Part shown: piece by piece, positions 46,424-56,846 of the stretch
How the letters are laid out: every line of letters begins with the position of its first letter
Numbering within the stretch: position 1 is the first letter of the stretch
From: Thalassococcus_A lentus
GTDB taxonomy: Bacteria; Pseudomonadota; Alphaproteobacteria; Rhodobacterales; Rhodobacteraceae
Reading direction: 5' to 3'
NCBI RefSeq assembly: GCF_028023555.1
Contig: NZ_JAQIOY010000001.1
Coordinates: forward strand, 310,001 to 374,000
Length of the DNA: 64,000 nucleotides
Notes under the pieces: generated by a model
Told to the model about the DNA's origin: nothing
Seen by the model: only the letters and a program-made list of their open reading frames with translations
The model's database searches: none
Made by a program: the position numbers and the translations under genes

Positions 46424-47731
46424 TTAGAGAACGTAGCGGCTGAGGTCGGTGGAACGCGTCAGTTCGCCGAGGTGACGTTCAACAAAGTCGGCATCAACGA
46501 CGATGTCTTCGCCGGCCTTGTCCGGTGCGTTGAAAGACAGCTCTTCGAACACGCGTTCCATGACAGTGTACAAACGCCGGGCACCGATGTTTTCTACGCT
46601 TTGGTTAACTTCGGCGGCGATCTTGGCCAGCGCCGCGATGCCTTCTTCGGTGAAGGTCACAGTCACTTCTTCGGTTGCCATCAATGCAGTGTATTGAAGG
46701 GTCAGCGCATTGTCGGTTTCTGTCAGAATGCGAACGAAGTCTTCTTCGGTCAGCGGACGCAGGTTCACCCGGATCGGTAGTCGGCCCTGCAGTTCTGGCA
46801 GCAGATCCGACGGCTTCGCGATGTGAAACGCGCCAGAAGCGATGAAAAGGATATGATCGGTTTTGACAGCCCCGTGTTTGGTGCTGACGGTTGTTCCTTC
46901 GATCAGGGGAAGCAGATCACGCTGCACGCCTTCACGGCTTACGTCGCCGCCGCGTGCTTCTTGGCGCGCACAGACTTTGTCGATCTCGTCCAGAAAAACG
47001 ATCCCATTCTGTTCGACCGCCTCAAGAGCAGCCTGTTTGACTTGCTCATCGTCCAGCAGTTTGTCGGCTTCTTCGGCAATCAACACCTCGTAGCTGTCGG
47101 CAACGGTCATTTTCTTGCGAGTGGTTCGCCCGCCCAGTGCTTTGCCGAACAGATCGCCAAGGTTCATCATGCCCATGTTACCGCCGGGTTGCCCGGGTAT
47201 GTCCATCATTGGAAATGGCGAGGCTGTTTCAGCCACGTCCAGTTCAATCATGGTATCATCCAGCTCGCCGGATTTTAGTTTGCGGCGAAACATCTCGCGC
47301 GTTGCGTCGCGCGCATCTTCGCCCGCGATGGCCTCGATCACACGCTCTTCTGCGGCCGCATGGGCGCGCGCTTTGACGTCTTCGCGCATATGTTCACGGA
47401 CCATCGCGATCGCTGCATCAACCAGATCGCGAACGATCTGTTCGACATCGCGCCCGACATAGCCAACCTCGGTGAATTTGGTTGCTTCAACCTTGATGAA
47501 CGGGGCTTTGGCCAGCTTGGCCAGGCGGCGACTGATTTCGGTTTTGCCAACGCCGGTTGGCCCGATCATCAAGATGTTCTTTGGATAAACCTCATCCCGC
47601 AGATCATCAGAGAGCTGCTTGCGGCGCCAACGATTGCGCAGCGCTACGGCGACCGCGCGTTTGGCGTCACTTTGTCCAATGATGAAGCGATCGAGTTCGC
47701 TGACAATCTCACGCGGCGTTAGGTCGGTCAT
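46424..47731 (-). CDS. hslU: HslU, ATPase subunit of the HslUV protease
   Basis: Unfolds substrates for HslV. 435 residues from ATG 47731, preceded by AAGGA; the longer frame to 47779 is not supported. Walker [10 protein letters not shown], Walker [13 protein letters not shown] and the C-terminal HslV-activating tail (SRYVL) are present. It follows hslV by 57 bp in the same operon. Confidence 0.96.
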   Translation of the reverse strand: MTDLTPREIVSELDRFIIGQSDAKRAVAVALRNRWRRKQLSDDLRDEVYPKNILMIGPTGVGKTEISRRLAKLAKAPFIKVEATKFTEVGYVGRDVEQIVRDLVDAAIAMVREHMREDVKARAHAAAEERVIEAIAGEDARDATREMFRRKLKSGELDDTMIELDVAETASPFPMMDIPGQPGGNMGMMNLGDLFGKALGGRTTRKKMTVADSYEVLIAEEADKLLDDEQVKQAALEAVEQNGIVFLDEIDKVCARQEARGGDVSREGVQRDLLPLIEGTTVSTKHGAVKTDHILFIASGAFHIAKPSDLLPELQGRLPIRVNLRPLTEEDFVRILTETDNALTLQYTALMATEEVTVTFTEEGIAALAKIAAEVNQSVENIGARRLYTVMERVFEELSFNAPDKAGEDIVVDADFVERHLGELTRSTDLSRYVL

Positions 47732-47788
47732 GACGATCCTTTCCGGTGGCCGAATTTCTTTGTTCATTCGGCCAGGCATTGAATTAGC

Positions 47789-48346
47789 TTAGCCGCCGAT
47801 TTTCTCGACGGTTAGATTTCCATTGGTGTAAACACAAATGTCGGCAGCAATCGCCATGGCAGACCGCGCGATCTCTTCGGCGCTCTTGTCTGATTCCATC
47901 ATGCCTCTCGCCGCGGCGAGCGCGAAGTTCCCGCCTGACCCAATGGCTGTCACATCGTGCTCCGGCTCCAGAACGTCGCCCGCGCCGGTGATAACCAACA
48001 AGTCGGTCCCGTCCGTCACAATCAACATGGCTTCGAGCTTTTGCAGGTATTTGTCTGTGCGCCAGTCCTTGGCCAATTCAACACTTGCCCGCTGCAATTG
48101 GCCGGGAGTTGCCTCCAGTTTTGCTTCGAGCCGCTCAAGCAGGGTAAAAGCATCGGCGGTCGAACCCGCGAACCCACAAACCACGTCATAACCACCCGGG
48201 GACAGCCTGCGAACCTTTCGCGCTGTTCCTTTAATGACCGTCTGGCCCAGAGAAACCTGCCCGTCACCAGCAATAACGACTTCGCCACCTTTGCGAACGC
48301 CGATAATCGTTGTGCCGTGCCAACCGGGAAATTCATTGTCAGCCAT
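47789..48346 (-). CDS. hslV: HslV, peptidase subunit of the HslUV protease
   Basis: Proteasome-like threonine peptidase, 185 residues from ATG 48346 (GGAGA just upstream). The N-terminal propeptide [11 protein letters not shown] is removed to expose Thr in the [10 protein letters not shown] motif; unusually for the family, some length is retained before it. [17 protein letters not shown] follows. First gene of the hslVU operon, behind an RpoH-like promoter. Confidence 0.95.
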   Translation of the reverse strand: MADNEFPGWHGTTIIGVRKGGEVVIAGDGQVSLGQTVIKGTARKVRRLSPGGYDVVCGFAGSTADAFTLLERLEAKLEATPGQLQRASVELAKDWRTDKYLQKLEAMLIVTDGTDLLVITGAGDVLEPEHDVTAIGSGGNFALAAARGMMESDKSAEEIARSAMAIAADICVYTNGNLTVEKIGG

Positions 48347-48373
48347 GGGGTCTCCATCCTTGTTCGTGCCCAT

Positions 48374-48400
48374 ATGGGGGCTGGACTTTCCCCCGGCAAG
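48374..48400 (-). promoter_or_regulatory. RpoH (sigma-32)-like promoter of hslVU
   Basis: On the minus strand CTTGCC (48395-48400) and CCCCAT (48374-48379) are separated by 15 bp, close to the heat-shock consensus CTTGAA-N13-17-CCCCAT. Transcription would start near 48366, about 20 bp before the hslV ATG. This fits heat control of HslUV in relatives. Confidence 0.6.
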
Positions 48401-48441
48401 GCAGTGCATTGATCGCATAGCGTTATTGGCGGGGAAAGGGA

Positions 48442-49392
48442 ATGGACGCACTCGCGACCGAAGCCATGGGCCTTTGGCCCGAATTGGCATCTCAAATGGG
48501 AGAAGACCCCGGCAGCTGGACTGCAAAAGTCATTGCAAAAAGATCTGACAGCCGTGTGCAAATGGTGGTTCTCAGTTTGAACAAAGCGGACCAGAGGCTT
48601 GTGCTGAAATGGCAGAAGTCGCCCATTGCCACAGAAGATTTTGCCAAATCCATACATGTCCAGATTCAGGCCGCGGAGGTATTTGAAACTGGCGTTCCGG
48701 CGGTTCATGCGATCGATCTGGAAAGACAGGCCTGCGTCATGGATTTCGCTGGCGGCCTGCCATTGGCAGTCGCCATTCAGAACGGCAAACCCGAGGAAAA
48801 GCTTCAGCAGGCCGGACAGTGGCTCGACCGGTTTCATAGAACAGGCTTGGCTGAACCAAGGGTGTTTCAGCCCAAATATACGATAAACTATCTTCGGCAG
48901 ATCCTGACGGAGATCAATCAAGGCATCCGGACTGTGCTGGACCGATCACAGTTCGAACAATGCGCGGCTGCGTTGATCGATCGGCAACCTGTTTTTGAGG
49001 GCCGGGTCACACAGGCCGCCACCCCGCATGGTGACCTGCACATGCGCAATCTGATCATGGGTGAGGTCGTAACCGGAATTGACTTTCGCGGTGGCAATCC
49101 GGTTCCGGTGGGCCATGATATCGGCAGACTTCTGGCGGATGTGGCCATTCTGCGGGCTGACCACGCGACAGTTCCGCCAGGACAGGTGTTGCCCAGTCCA
49201 CTGATGGATGCGTTTTTTGCAGGATACACGCTGGTCGGCCCAGAAGACCCATCGGTGCAACTGCTCATGCGTCACCGGTTTCTGGCAGAATGGTGGGGTT
49301 TACCCGCCGATATCGACCGTTTGAGCATGGCACAGTTTCGTCGATGGCAAGGCATTCAGAGCCTGTACCCACGGATATTTCCGGCGGTTTAG
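48442..49392 (+). CDS. Aminoglycoside phosphotransferase (APH)-family kinase
   Basis: 316 residues with the APH catalytic motifs: [12 protein letters not shown] (Brenner-like motif) and GIDFRGG (metal-binding Asp). It is divergent from hslV. The natural substrate is not known; members in non-resistant species often phosphorylate small hydroxylated metabolites or sugars. An actual antibiotic resistance function is not implied. Confidence 0.75.
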   Translation: MDALATEAMGLWPELASQMGEDPGSWTAKVIAKRSDSRVQMVVLSLNKADQRLVLKWQKSPIATEDFAKSIHVQIQAAEVFETGVPAVHAIDLERQACVMDFAGGLPLAVAIQNGKPEEKLQQAGQWLDRFHRTGLAEPRVFQPKYTINYLRQILTEINQGIRTVLDRSQFEQCAAALIDRQPVFEGRVTQAATPHGDLHMRNLIMGEVVTGIDFRGGNPVPVGHDIGRLLADVAILRADHATVPPGQVLPSPLMDAFFAGYTLVGPEDPSVQLLMRHRFLAEWWGLPADIDRLSMAQFRRWQGIQSLYPRIFPAV

Positions 49393-49407
49393 ACACCTGA
49401 AAAAAGA

Positions 49408-49432
49408 ACGCCCCACCTATTTGGCGGGGCGT
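49408..49432 (-). terminator. Terminator for trxA
   Basis: ACGCCCC at 49408-49414 and GGGGCGT at 49426-49432 pair around an inner CC/GG and a TATTT loop. On the minus strand the stem is followed by TTCTTTTTT, which suits termination of trxA; the plus-strand neighbour has no good T tract. Confidence 0.7.
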
Positions 49433-49457
49433 CGTGTATCAGCTGATCAGCCAGTGA

Positions 49458-49778
49458 TCAGATTGTTTCTTCAATCCAGCTTTGCAGAGCTGCCTTTGGT
49501 GCTGCGCCGGCGCGGTTCGAAATTGGCGCGCCATCCTTAAAGATGAACAGCGCCGGAATGCCGCGAACGCCCATGGCAGCAGCCGAGTTGGGGTTGCTGT
49601 CTACATCGACCTTCACGATTTTGACCTTGCCATCCATTTCGGCGGACAGCTCTTCCAGAGCGGGGCCGATCTGTTTGCAGGGGCCACACCATTCGGCCCA
49701 GAAATCCACCACAACGGGGATATCGGAATTCTTTACTTCGGCATCGAAGGTATCGTCGGTGACGGCAACAGTGGCCAT
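49458..49778 (-). CDS. trxA: Thioredoxin 1
   Basis: 106 residues with the redox site W30-C31-G-P-C34-K and the conserved cis-Pro segment [12 protein letters not shown]. General cytoplasmic disulfide reductant. Preceded by AAGGAG. It lies downstream of addA with a 75-bp gap, the usual alphaproteobacterial order. Confidence 0.97.
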   Translation of the reverse strand: MATVAVTDDTFDAEVKNSDIPVVVDFWAEWCGPCKQIGPALEELSAEMDGKVKIVKVDVDSNPNSAAAMGVRGIPALFIFKDGAPISNRAGAAPKAALQSWIEETI

Positions 49779-49853
49779 GTCAGTCTCCTTGGGATCAGGT
49801 GGGAGTCGCGCTGCGTTTCAGGTCAGGGAAGGTATGAGCGCAGGGTGTCGACG

Positions 49854-52800
49854 TCAAGATGTTGTGGCACGTTGCAGGGCATTGCTCACAAGATCGTGCG
49901 ACAATGGCATGTAGACCGGTTTTGCGGTCCAGATCAGACCCACCTCAATCTGATGGTCAGGATAGAGCTGGGACAGCATAGCTTCATAGGCACCCATCTG
50001 CCGCAGCAGACCTTCGGGCGTCTTTACGCTGTCATCTGGGATCACCCGGTTTGATTTGTAGTCGATTGCCGTGACTTTTTCCGGTGTCACGATCAGCCGA
50101 TCGATGATGCCATGTAGACGACCGATACCAGCGACTTTGGCCGAAATAGAGACTTCAGCCAAGGATTCAGGCCCGTGCAGCGACGCCAGATCGGGATTGG
50201 ACAGAACGTTCAACGCTTCGGTTCGAATCTTTGGCAAGAGATCGAAAATGGGTTCCAGATCAATGTCGGTGTTTTGATGGGCCATCAGGGCATCTGCAGC
50301 CTCTTGCCTTTCGCTCTCTGGTATCGCCGCGAGCAACTCCAACATCTGGTGCAGCGCGCTGCCCCGAAGCTTTGCGACTTCTTCGGAATCACCTTCGGCA
50401 CCTGGCAGAGCCTTTGCTCCCCCAAGGTCTGAGGGTGATTTGGTTTCGGGAAAAGGATCGGCTGGCTTGGCTGGTTCCAACAGATAGGCATCCAAATGGG
50501 GGGCCGTGTCCGGGACAATTTTCTCTTGAACGAAGGGCAAGTGATCCCAGTCGTTTCCGACCCTCAACCCATCTGTCAGATCAGGCTCACCCAAATCAAA
50601 CTTTTGCGGAATTGCGCCCGCCCCATCCATCCCGCGTTGGACTTTCTCGTACCAGGTATTTCCACTTGTTCCCGGACTACCAGCACCGGCCACAACCAGC
50701 CATTTTTCCGCTCGCGTCAGCCCGACATAAAGCAATCTGTCACGTTCCTGTGCTTGCCTTGTCTTCGCGTCTTCAAGCACCTCGATTTGTCTATCCGGCT
50801 GGAGTTTTCCGGGCTGTTTCCAGACGAGCCCTTCGTTGTCCTTCAACAGCTCGCTTCGGATATCGTTCTTTACGTTCACGCAATCGGGCATGATCACAAT
50901 TGGGGCTTCCAGCCCTTTGGCGCCATGCACAGTCATGACGCGCAGCGTACGCCCGGCACCCTCGGCGGCGCGTTTTATCTGAAGATCATCCGCCTGCACC
51001 CATTGCAAAAAGCCTGTCAGAGATGGCACGTCGCTCTGTTCGTATGAAAGGGCCTGACCAAGCAATGCGTTGATCCCGTCCTCGGCTTCGTTGCCAAGAC
51101 GTCCGATCAGACGGCGACGGCCCGAATGTCGGGTAAGGATGCGATCAATCAAATCGAAAGGCCGCAGGAAATCCGTATTGTCGCGAAGATCCTCTAAGAC
51201 AGAGACTGTTTCTGCGTAATTTGCCCTTTGCTCTCGTAGATACTCCCAAAGATAGGCTTCGCCACGCCGGTGCGCGAGATCGAACAGATCCTGTTCAGAC
51301 AGACCAAAGAGGGGTGATCGCAGCGCTGTTGCAAGAGAGAGGTCATCTTCCTGCGTGGCCAGGAATTGCAACAGCGCAACAATGTCCTGAACCGCCAGTT
51401 CAGCAGTCACCTTCAGGCGGTCAGCCCCGGCAATCGGAATTTCCGATTGTTTGCAGGCTCTAATGATTTCGCTGAACAGGCGTTGGCGTCCGCGAACAAG
51501 AATGAGGAAGTCACCGGCATGCGCGGGCCGTGTTTGATAGGTGCCCGTGTTTCCGATTTCCACCGGAATGGGTGTGCCGATCGTTTGCGCAACGAAATGA
51601 GCGACGCGTTTTGCCAGTATGACGGTGTGATGTTGGCTGCCCAGCCGATCAATCGGATCGTACCAGTCGCCGTCAGTTTCGCGGGGGGCGTTGTCAACCA
51701 GCGGCCAAAGATCAACCCGTCCAGGCATTTCGGATTTAAACGCCGCGTGTGTTTGATCTGGCTCGAAACCGGATGGCTGAGCGCCGGCAAAGGTGTTGTC
51801 AACGACCCGCAGGATTGGTTCAGCCGACCGGAAGCTGTATTTCAATGCGAGGCTTTGGAGTGGTGCGTTGGTGTCTTTCAGACGTTCCGCGAATTCGTTG
51901 CGCATGCGGTCGAACTCGTTTGGGTCGGCCCCTTGAAAGGAATAGATTGATTGCTTTTTGTCTCCGACCACAAAGATCGTCCGGGAGACATTGGCGCGCG
52001 CGCCAATCCCAGCGGTGAACTCTTGGGCCAGACGTTCGATGACCTTCCATTGCACCGGGGATGTGTCTTGGGCTTCGTCCACCAGAATATGATCGATGCC
52101 GCCATCCAATCGGTAGAGAACCCACTCGGCGACGTTTGAATCAGAAAGCAGATCTCGTGCCCGGGTGATCAAATCATCAAAGTCCAGCCAGCCGCGCGCT
52201 TGCTTGGCCGCCTCATAGGCTGGAACAAACACGCGACCAAATTCGTATAGCGCCAGTTCACGGTCAGCCGCGACCAACGCCAGCATTTTTTGATGAAGGG
52301 CCATGACCTGTTCAGTCAGCGTTGCAAATCGGGGCAGATGCACAGCCATCGGGCCTTCGGCCAGACCCTTGTTAAAGAACTTTTTGCGCAGCTCATTCTT
52401 TTGCGTCGTTATGGCATCGAACAGCGCGTCAAAGCTGGGCTTGTCGTTGCCTTTCACCGGTTTCAACGCGGCTCCGAATTTAAGGTCGTTCGCTGATCCG
52501 TGAGCGAGGCAAAGCTCAGCCACGTCTTGCACGAAAGAGACGGTATCTTCGAAAAAAAGATCAGCGATCAGGCTTTGTTCGTCCACGCCGGGTTGGATTC
52601 CATAGGCAGACCGAATTTCCTGTCGGGTTCGACCGGGGACAAAGTCATCACCATGTTTCGTGATGGCGCGCAGCAGGTCGTCCACATTCTCCTCGACAAC
52701 GAAAGGCGCGATGCCGCGAACCAGTCTCGATTGCGGCCCATCAGCGATCTGATCGAGGATTTCGGCACGCAGCAGATCGGCTGCACGGTCTTCCATTTCT

Positions 52801-53234
52801 GTGAACTGTGGGCTGACGCCCGCCTCGAGCGGGAACCGTCGCAAAAGGGCAGCACAAAATGAGTGGATGGTTTGAATACGTAATCCACCCGGTGCTTCGA
52901 TTGCGCGGGCAAACAGGGTGCGGGCTTGTTGAAGAAATTCGTCCGATAGATCAGCGTCAGCGCCAAGTTGGCGCAACTCGTCGCGCAGGGCGTCGCTGTC
53001 CAGCATTGCCCAAGCACCAAGCCGTTTGAACAGGCGGTTCTGCATCTCTGTCGCGGCGGCCTTGGTGTAGGTCAAACACAGGATGTGTTCTGGCTGCACA
53101 CCGTCCAGAAGCAGTCGTGCAACCCGATCTGTCAAAACCCGTGTTTTGCCCGATCCGGCATTGGCAGCCAGCCAGGTTGAGGCGCCCGGTTCTGCTGCAC
53201 GAACCTGTGCCTGTGTTGCTTCGTCCCGGATCAT
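49854..53234 (-). CDS. addA: AddA, helicase-nuclease subunit for double-strand break repair
   Basis: 1126 residues from ATG 53234. UvrD-like helicase with Walker A ANAGSGKTRVLTDR, DEAQDTSPVQW and the C-terminal RecB-type nuclease motif AIDYKSNRVI. With AddB it makes the recombination-initiating helicase-nuclease complex (functional equivalent of RecBCD). The start overlaps the addB stop by 4 bp. Confidence 0.96.
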   Translation of the reverse strand: MIRDEATQAQVRAAEPGASTWLAANAGSGKTRVLTDRVARLLLDGVQPEHILCLTYTKAAATEMQNRLFKRLGAWAMLDSDALRDELRQLGADADLSDEFLQQARTLFARAIEAPGGLRIQTIHSFCAALLRRFPLEAGVSPQFTEMEDRAADLLRAEILDQIADGPQSRLVRGIAPFVVEENVDDLLRAITKHGDDFVPGRTRQEIRSAYGIQPGVDEQSLIADLFFEDTVSFVQDVAELCLAHGSANDLKFGAALKPVKGNDKPSFDALFDAITTQKNELRKKFFNKGLAEGPMAVHLPRFATLTEQVMALHQKMLALVAADRELALYEFGRVFVPAYEAAKQARGWLDFDDLITRARDLLSDSNVAEWVLYRLDGGIDHILVDEAQDTSPVQWKVIERLAQEFTAGIGARANVSRTIFVVGDKKQSIYSFQGADPNEFDRMRNEFAERLKDTNAPLQSLALKYSFRSAEPILRVVDNTFAGAQPSGFEPDQTHAAFKSEMPGRVDLWPLVDNAPRETDGDWYDPIDRLGSQHHTVILAKRVAHFVAQTIGTPIPVEIGNTGTYQTRPAHAGDFLILVRGRQRLFSEIIRACKQSEIPIAGADRLKVTAELAVQDIVALLQFLATQEDDLSLATALRSPLFGLSEQDLFDLAHRRGEAYLWEYLREQRANYAETVSVLEDLRDNTDFLRPFDLIDRILTRHSGRRRLIGRLGNEAEDGINALLGQALSYEQSDVPSLTGFLQWVQADDLQIKRAAEGAGRTLRVMTVHGAKGLEAPIVIMPDCVNVKNDIRSELLKDNEGLVWKQPGKLQPDRQIEVLEDAKTRQAQERDRLLYVGLTRAEKWLVVAGAGSPGTSGNTWYEKVQRGMDGAGAIPQKFDLGEPDLTDGLRVGNDWDHLPFVQEKIVPDTAPHLDAYLLEPAKPADPFPETKSPSDLGGAKALPGAEGDSEEVAKLRGSALHQMLELLAAIPESERQEAADALMAHQNTDIDLEPIFDLLPKIRTEALNVLSNPDLASLHGPESLAEVSISAKVAGIGRLHGIIDRLIVTPEKVTAIDYKSNRVIPDDSVKTPEGLLRQMGAYEAMLSQLYPDHQIEVGLIWTAKPVYMPLSHDLVSNALQRATTS

Positions 53235-56182
53235 TTCAACACAACCTTTTTCGGCGCATCCGTCACGTCCCACTCCCCGAACCGGGACAGGTGATCGTAG
53301 TTGGCGCGATCATCATCCTTGAGCAAGGCGCGGCGCGCGGTGAATCCCTGTTCTGCGGACAGATAGGCCGTGATCAGTCTCGTGAACTCTTGCCACGTTT
53401 CCTGCGGTGGGCACTGCTCCAAAGGCGCCTCGACTTGTTTGGGATCGCTTGGCTTCAAAGAAACAAATTTGGCGGCTTCGATGTGGCGTGGGCTTACGCC
53501 GGGAAACCCACCTTCCAGCACCATGGCCGCCTCAAGCAGCAGCTGGCGATCAAAATGGATCTGCTGTTGTTCACTCGAAGCCTTGCCTGTCTTGTAGTCG
53601 TAGATATAGGCCCCTCCGCGTTCGTCGATGTCGATCCGATCGGCCTGAGCGGTCAATGTAAAACCAAGCAAGGGAAGCTGGACTGCGCCTTTGACCTCGA
53701 AATTGTCCGGGTGTGGCGTTGCATGGAATTGGCGGTCTTTTTCAGACTGAACAAACCAGTCCGCAACCTTTTGCATGCGGGCAAGCCACAAGGCTCTTGT
53801 GGTCGGAAACGGCACCTTTCCGGGATCGCCGATAATTCGCTCTGATACCTCCATGAAACTTTCCGGGGTAAGCCGGTTTGGATCAGCCATCGACTCGCGC
53901 AGGAATGCCTCGATGGTGTCATGCAGCATGATGCCCCGCATCAGGGCATCCGGTGCGCGCATCAGCGGATCCAGCTCGCGCAGGCGCAGCACTTTGCTCG
54001 CGTAGATATCGTAGGGGTCCCGAACCAGCCTCTTGATGGCCGTGACGGATAGTTGCCGCGGACGTGAATCTACGGGCGGCGCGGGTGAGGGCCGCGGCTC
54101 GGGGCTGGTTTCGATAGGAGTTTCCGCGACGCGCGCCAGTGCAAGCCAATGGGCACCGCGATCCTTCATTTGCCCAAGAGCGTCCGGGCCCTGTTGTGCA
54201 GGCAGGCCAGCCATGAGATTCATCAACCGATTGACCCACCGCGACGGCACGGTTTCCGCATCATCCGATTTTACCGCCCGCGTCAGCCAGACTTCGGGTG
54301 CGGCGGCGGCCTGCTGAAAGTCGTGCGCAGAAAGGCCAATGCGCCTTTCAGGCAATAATAGACCCGCATCTGACCGCATTTTTCTGTTCAGCCAAGGATC
54401 AGCACCGGGCATCTCGGGCCAGCTGCCTTCGTTCAGCCCCGCAAGGATCAAGAGATCTGCATCCATGACTCGGGCTTCGAGCGTGCCCCAAATCAGAATA
54501 TTCGGATGCGGCGCATCGCGATCCCGAACATCTGACTGGGACAGGATTGCGCCAAACAGACTGGCGTAGTCCATTGCAGACATATCTGCGCCGTAACCGG
54601 CTTCGGCCTCGAGGTTTTGAACGACGGCCTTTACAACGCGACCGGCGTTTTCCGCCCAAAGCGCACCTGCGTCATCACTGGATGATCCCGCCACGATTGC
54701 ACTGGCCAGTGCAATATGCTGCTTGACCCAATCCGCCAGTGATCTTTGTCCTTCGACCGAATTGTCCGAGAAGGTCTTGGCCACCCAATTTGCCCAGTCA
54801 GGACAATTGCGCGCCTGCCCCCAGGCACGGATCAGATCGGCGTCGGGGTAAGGCCATCCTTTTCTGCGGATGTGTAGTTCGAGATTGGACGAGTTTAACC
54901 GATGGGGCCCGCGTTCCGCGCCAGTGTGGGTCAGCGGATGCTTGAGCAGTGTCAAAAGCGCTTCGGCTGTCAAAGGGCCTGAAAAGAGTTCAGCCACGTG
55001 GCGCAACAGACGCCCCGGGGGGCTGAGTTGCGCAGGCGTTCCGGCGCTGTCGTCTGGCAGAATATCCCAGCGATCCAGAGCCGATGTCACCTGTCGGGTC
55101 AACATACGATCCGGAGTAATCAGCGCGGCCCGAGTTCCCTTTTCCGCGGCCTCACGTAGCCGCAGGGCAATTGCGATGGCTTCTTCGCGCGGACTGCGCG
55201 CCTCGAGCAATGTAACGTCGTTCATTGCGTCGGGTAGGCTGGGAAGGTTTGGTCCCTCGCTGCGCCATTGATGGGTGACGGGTGCCGGCCTTAAGGCCAA
55301 GGATACTACCGCGTTGCGCGCTGGGCTGGGGGCCGGGTCATTCGCCCAATGACCAACCCGCGAGACACGATAGTCCAGATCAGCCATCATGCGCGCAAAG
55401 CGATATTGCGGATGATCTTCAGCCGCGAGGCTGCCCTGATCAGACGACAGCGCCAACCGATCCCAAACGGTTTGTGGCATATCGAAATCGAACCCGGGCA
55501 AGATCACTGCTCCTTGTGGCAACTGCGTAACCGCGCGCATCAATTCAGCCGTGGTGCCGCGTGACCCAGTTGATCCCGCAATGATAATTGGGTTTTGAGG
55601 CGGATTCTGTTGCCAGCTCTCGAGTTTGGCCCGAAGGGCAATTCTATTAAATCCTGCTGAATCAGGCTCTGATTCCGGGTCGAAAAAGGGCTGAACGATC
55701 TTAATGAACTGCAGTGCACGGGCCCAATGGCCGGACTGATCCGAAACGTCGAGGTTGGCCACGGTTTCCGGCAGAACACCTTCACCCTGCATCTCTTCCA
55801 TAAGCGATGCAAGGCTGTCGGACAGATCAAAAAGCGCACTGCGTGGCGCCAGCTCTTTTTCGGCGTCCAAAAGCCGTGAAACCAGTTGGGTCAGCTCCAA
55901 ACGACGACGCAATGGCGGGACCGTGCAGGGCAATTTTGCGCGCAGCAAAGGATCCGCAAGATTGGTCACGAGCTTGATCTTGGGAAGGAAGGTGTGTTCG
56001 CCGGCGTCAAAAACCGTTCTCAAGCGGCGTGCCATTCGGGTTGTGTTCACAAACAACTCGATCTTTGCAATCTCCTCAGGCGGACCAGCGAGACGTTGTC
56101 GCAGCCCGGCCACGAGTTGTTCCGCGAAGTCAGCCCCGGGGGGTAGTCCGAACAGGCGCGGCTCTGCTTCGTCAAACATCAT
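53231..56182 (-). CDS. addB: AddB, second subunit of the AddAB helicase-nuclease
   Basis: 983 residues from ATG 56182 (adjacent ATG at 56179 is equal in value). The C-terminal nuclease motif YIYDYKTGK is present. The N-terminal half is a divergent, probably non-ATPase helicase-like region. I do not see the four-cysteine iron-sulfur cluster of Bacillus AddB. It overlaps murU by 11 bp. Confidence 0.94.
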   Translation of the reverse strand: MMFDEAEPRLFGLPPGADFAEQLVAGLRQRLAGPPEEIAKIELFVNTTRMARRLRTVFDAGEHTFLPKIKLVTNLADPLLRAKLPCTVPPLRRRLELTQLVSRLLDAEKELAPRSALFDLSDSLASLMEEMQGEGVLPETVANLDVSDQSGHWARALQFIKIVQPFFDPESEPDSAGFNRIALRAKLESWQQNPPQNPIIIAGSTGSRGTTAELMRAVTQLPQGAVILPGFDFDMPQTVWDRLALSSDQGSLAAEDHPQYRFARMMADLDYRVSRVGHWANDPAPSPARNAVVSLALRPAPVTHQWRSEGPNLPSLPDAMNDVTLLEARSPREEAIAIALRLREAAEKGTRAALITPDRMLTRQVTSALDRWDILPDDSAGTPAQLSPPGRLLRHVAELFSGPLTAEALLTLLKHPLTHTGAERGPHRLNSSNLELHIRRKGWPYPDADLIRAWGQARNCPDWANWVAKTFSDNSVEGQRSLADWVKQHIALASAIVAGSSSDDAGALWAENAGRVVKAVVQNLEAEAGYGADMSAMDYASLFGAILSQSDVRDRDAPHPNILIWGTLEARVMDADLLILAGLNEGSWPEMPGADPWLNRKMRSDAGLLLPERRIGLSAHDFQQAAAAPEVWLTRAVKSDDAETVPSRWVNRLMNLMAGLPAQQGPDALGQMKDRGAHWLALARVAETPIETSPEPRPSPAPPVDSRPRQLSVTAIKRLVRDPYDIYASKVLRLRELDPLMRAPDALMRGIMLHDTIEAFLRESMADPNRLTPESFMEVSERIIGDPGKVPFPTTRALWLARMQKVADWFVQSEKDRQFHATPHPDNFEVKGAVQLPLLGFTLTAQADRIDIDERGGAYIYDYKTGKASSEQQQIHFDRQLLLEAAMVLEGGFPGVSPRHIEAAKFVSLKPSDPKQVEAPLEQCPPQETWQEFTRLITAYLSAEQGFTARRALLKDDDRANYDHLSRFGEWDVTDAPKKVVLK

Positions 56183-56846
56183 TGGCCAACATCTCTTCTG
56201 CCAGACTGATACCCTCTGGATGACCAACGTCACACCAATTGCCCGCATATTGCAGACCATGTAGCCGCCCGGATTCGGCCATTCGATTCCAAAGGACGTT
56301 CAGAGAAAAAGCCTCTTCTTTGACCTCATGCAGTAGATCGGTCTTGATGATTTGCGCCCCGGTGTAGACCAGATCGCCTTTCCGAGTGAGGCGGCCCTCT
56401 GGCGTTAGACTGAAGTCTCCGCCGCCTTTTCGTCCAATCGCCCGTTCTACCGGAACACACAGCAACAGAGCATCCATGGCGTCAGGGCGCCAAGCGTCAC
56501 GCAATAGGCCCAGAGGTGCGTCGCCGGACCAAACAGCATCCGTGTTCAGCGTATAGACCGGCGACGTGTTCAGCAGGGGCAGCGCCTTACGCAATCCTCC
56601 ACCCGTGTCGAGGATGTTCGGCTCTTCAACAGACACAGCAATTCCGGAACCCGCCAGATGATCCACAATTTGATCGGCGTAGTAGTGAGCGTTTACCACC
56701 CTGTTTGGAATACCTTCCGTAAGCTCTAATGCATGATCCAGCAGTGTTTTGCCTGCGACGGGAACCAGCGGTTTTGGGCGGCGTTTCGTCAGATCACCCA
56801 TCCGGGTGCCAAAACCGGCGGCAAAGAGCATTACTGCATCGGGCAT
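56172..56846 (-). CDS. murU: MurU-like nucleotidyltransferase (MurNAc-1-phosphate uridylyltransferase)
   Basis: 224 residues with the sugar-nucleotidyltransferase signature LFAAGFGTRMGDLTKRRPKPLVPVAGKTLL. Together with the adjacent AmgK it would convert MurNAc-1-phosphate to UDP-MurNAc, a peptidoglycan recycling shortcut first shown in Pseudomonas. The pairing with amgK is the main reason for this name. Confidence 0.88.
   Translation of the reverse strand: MPDAVMLFAAGFGTRMGDLTKRRPKPLVPVAGKTLLDHALELTEGIPNRVVNAHYYADQIVDHLAGSGIAVSVEEPNILDTGGGLRKALPLLNTSPVYTLNTDAVWSGDAPLGLLRDAWRPDAMDALLLCVPVERAIGRKGGGDFSLTPEGRLTRKGDLVYTGAQIIKTDLLHEVKEEAFSLNVLWNRMAESGRLHGLQYAGNWCDVGHPEGISLAEEMLANDV

Noticed and set aside
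45651..46427. Insertion element or genomic island in the only long gap
   Set aside because: No transposase fragment, terminal repeats, tRNA or flanking duplication is seen; the content is explained by a terminator, leader RNA and two small ORFs.
48442..49392. Antibiotic resistance gene
   Set aside because: APH-like motifs alone do not show drug inactivation, and the context is ordinary chromosomal; kept as a kinase of unknown substrate.
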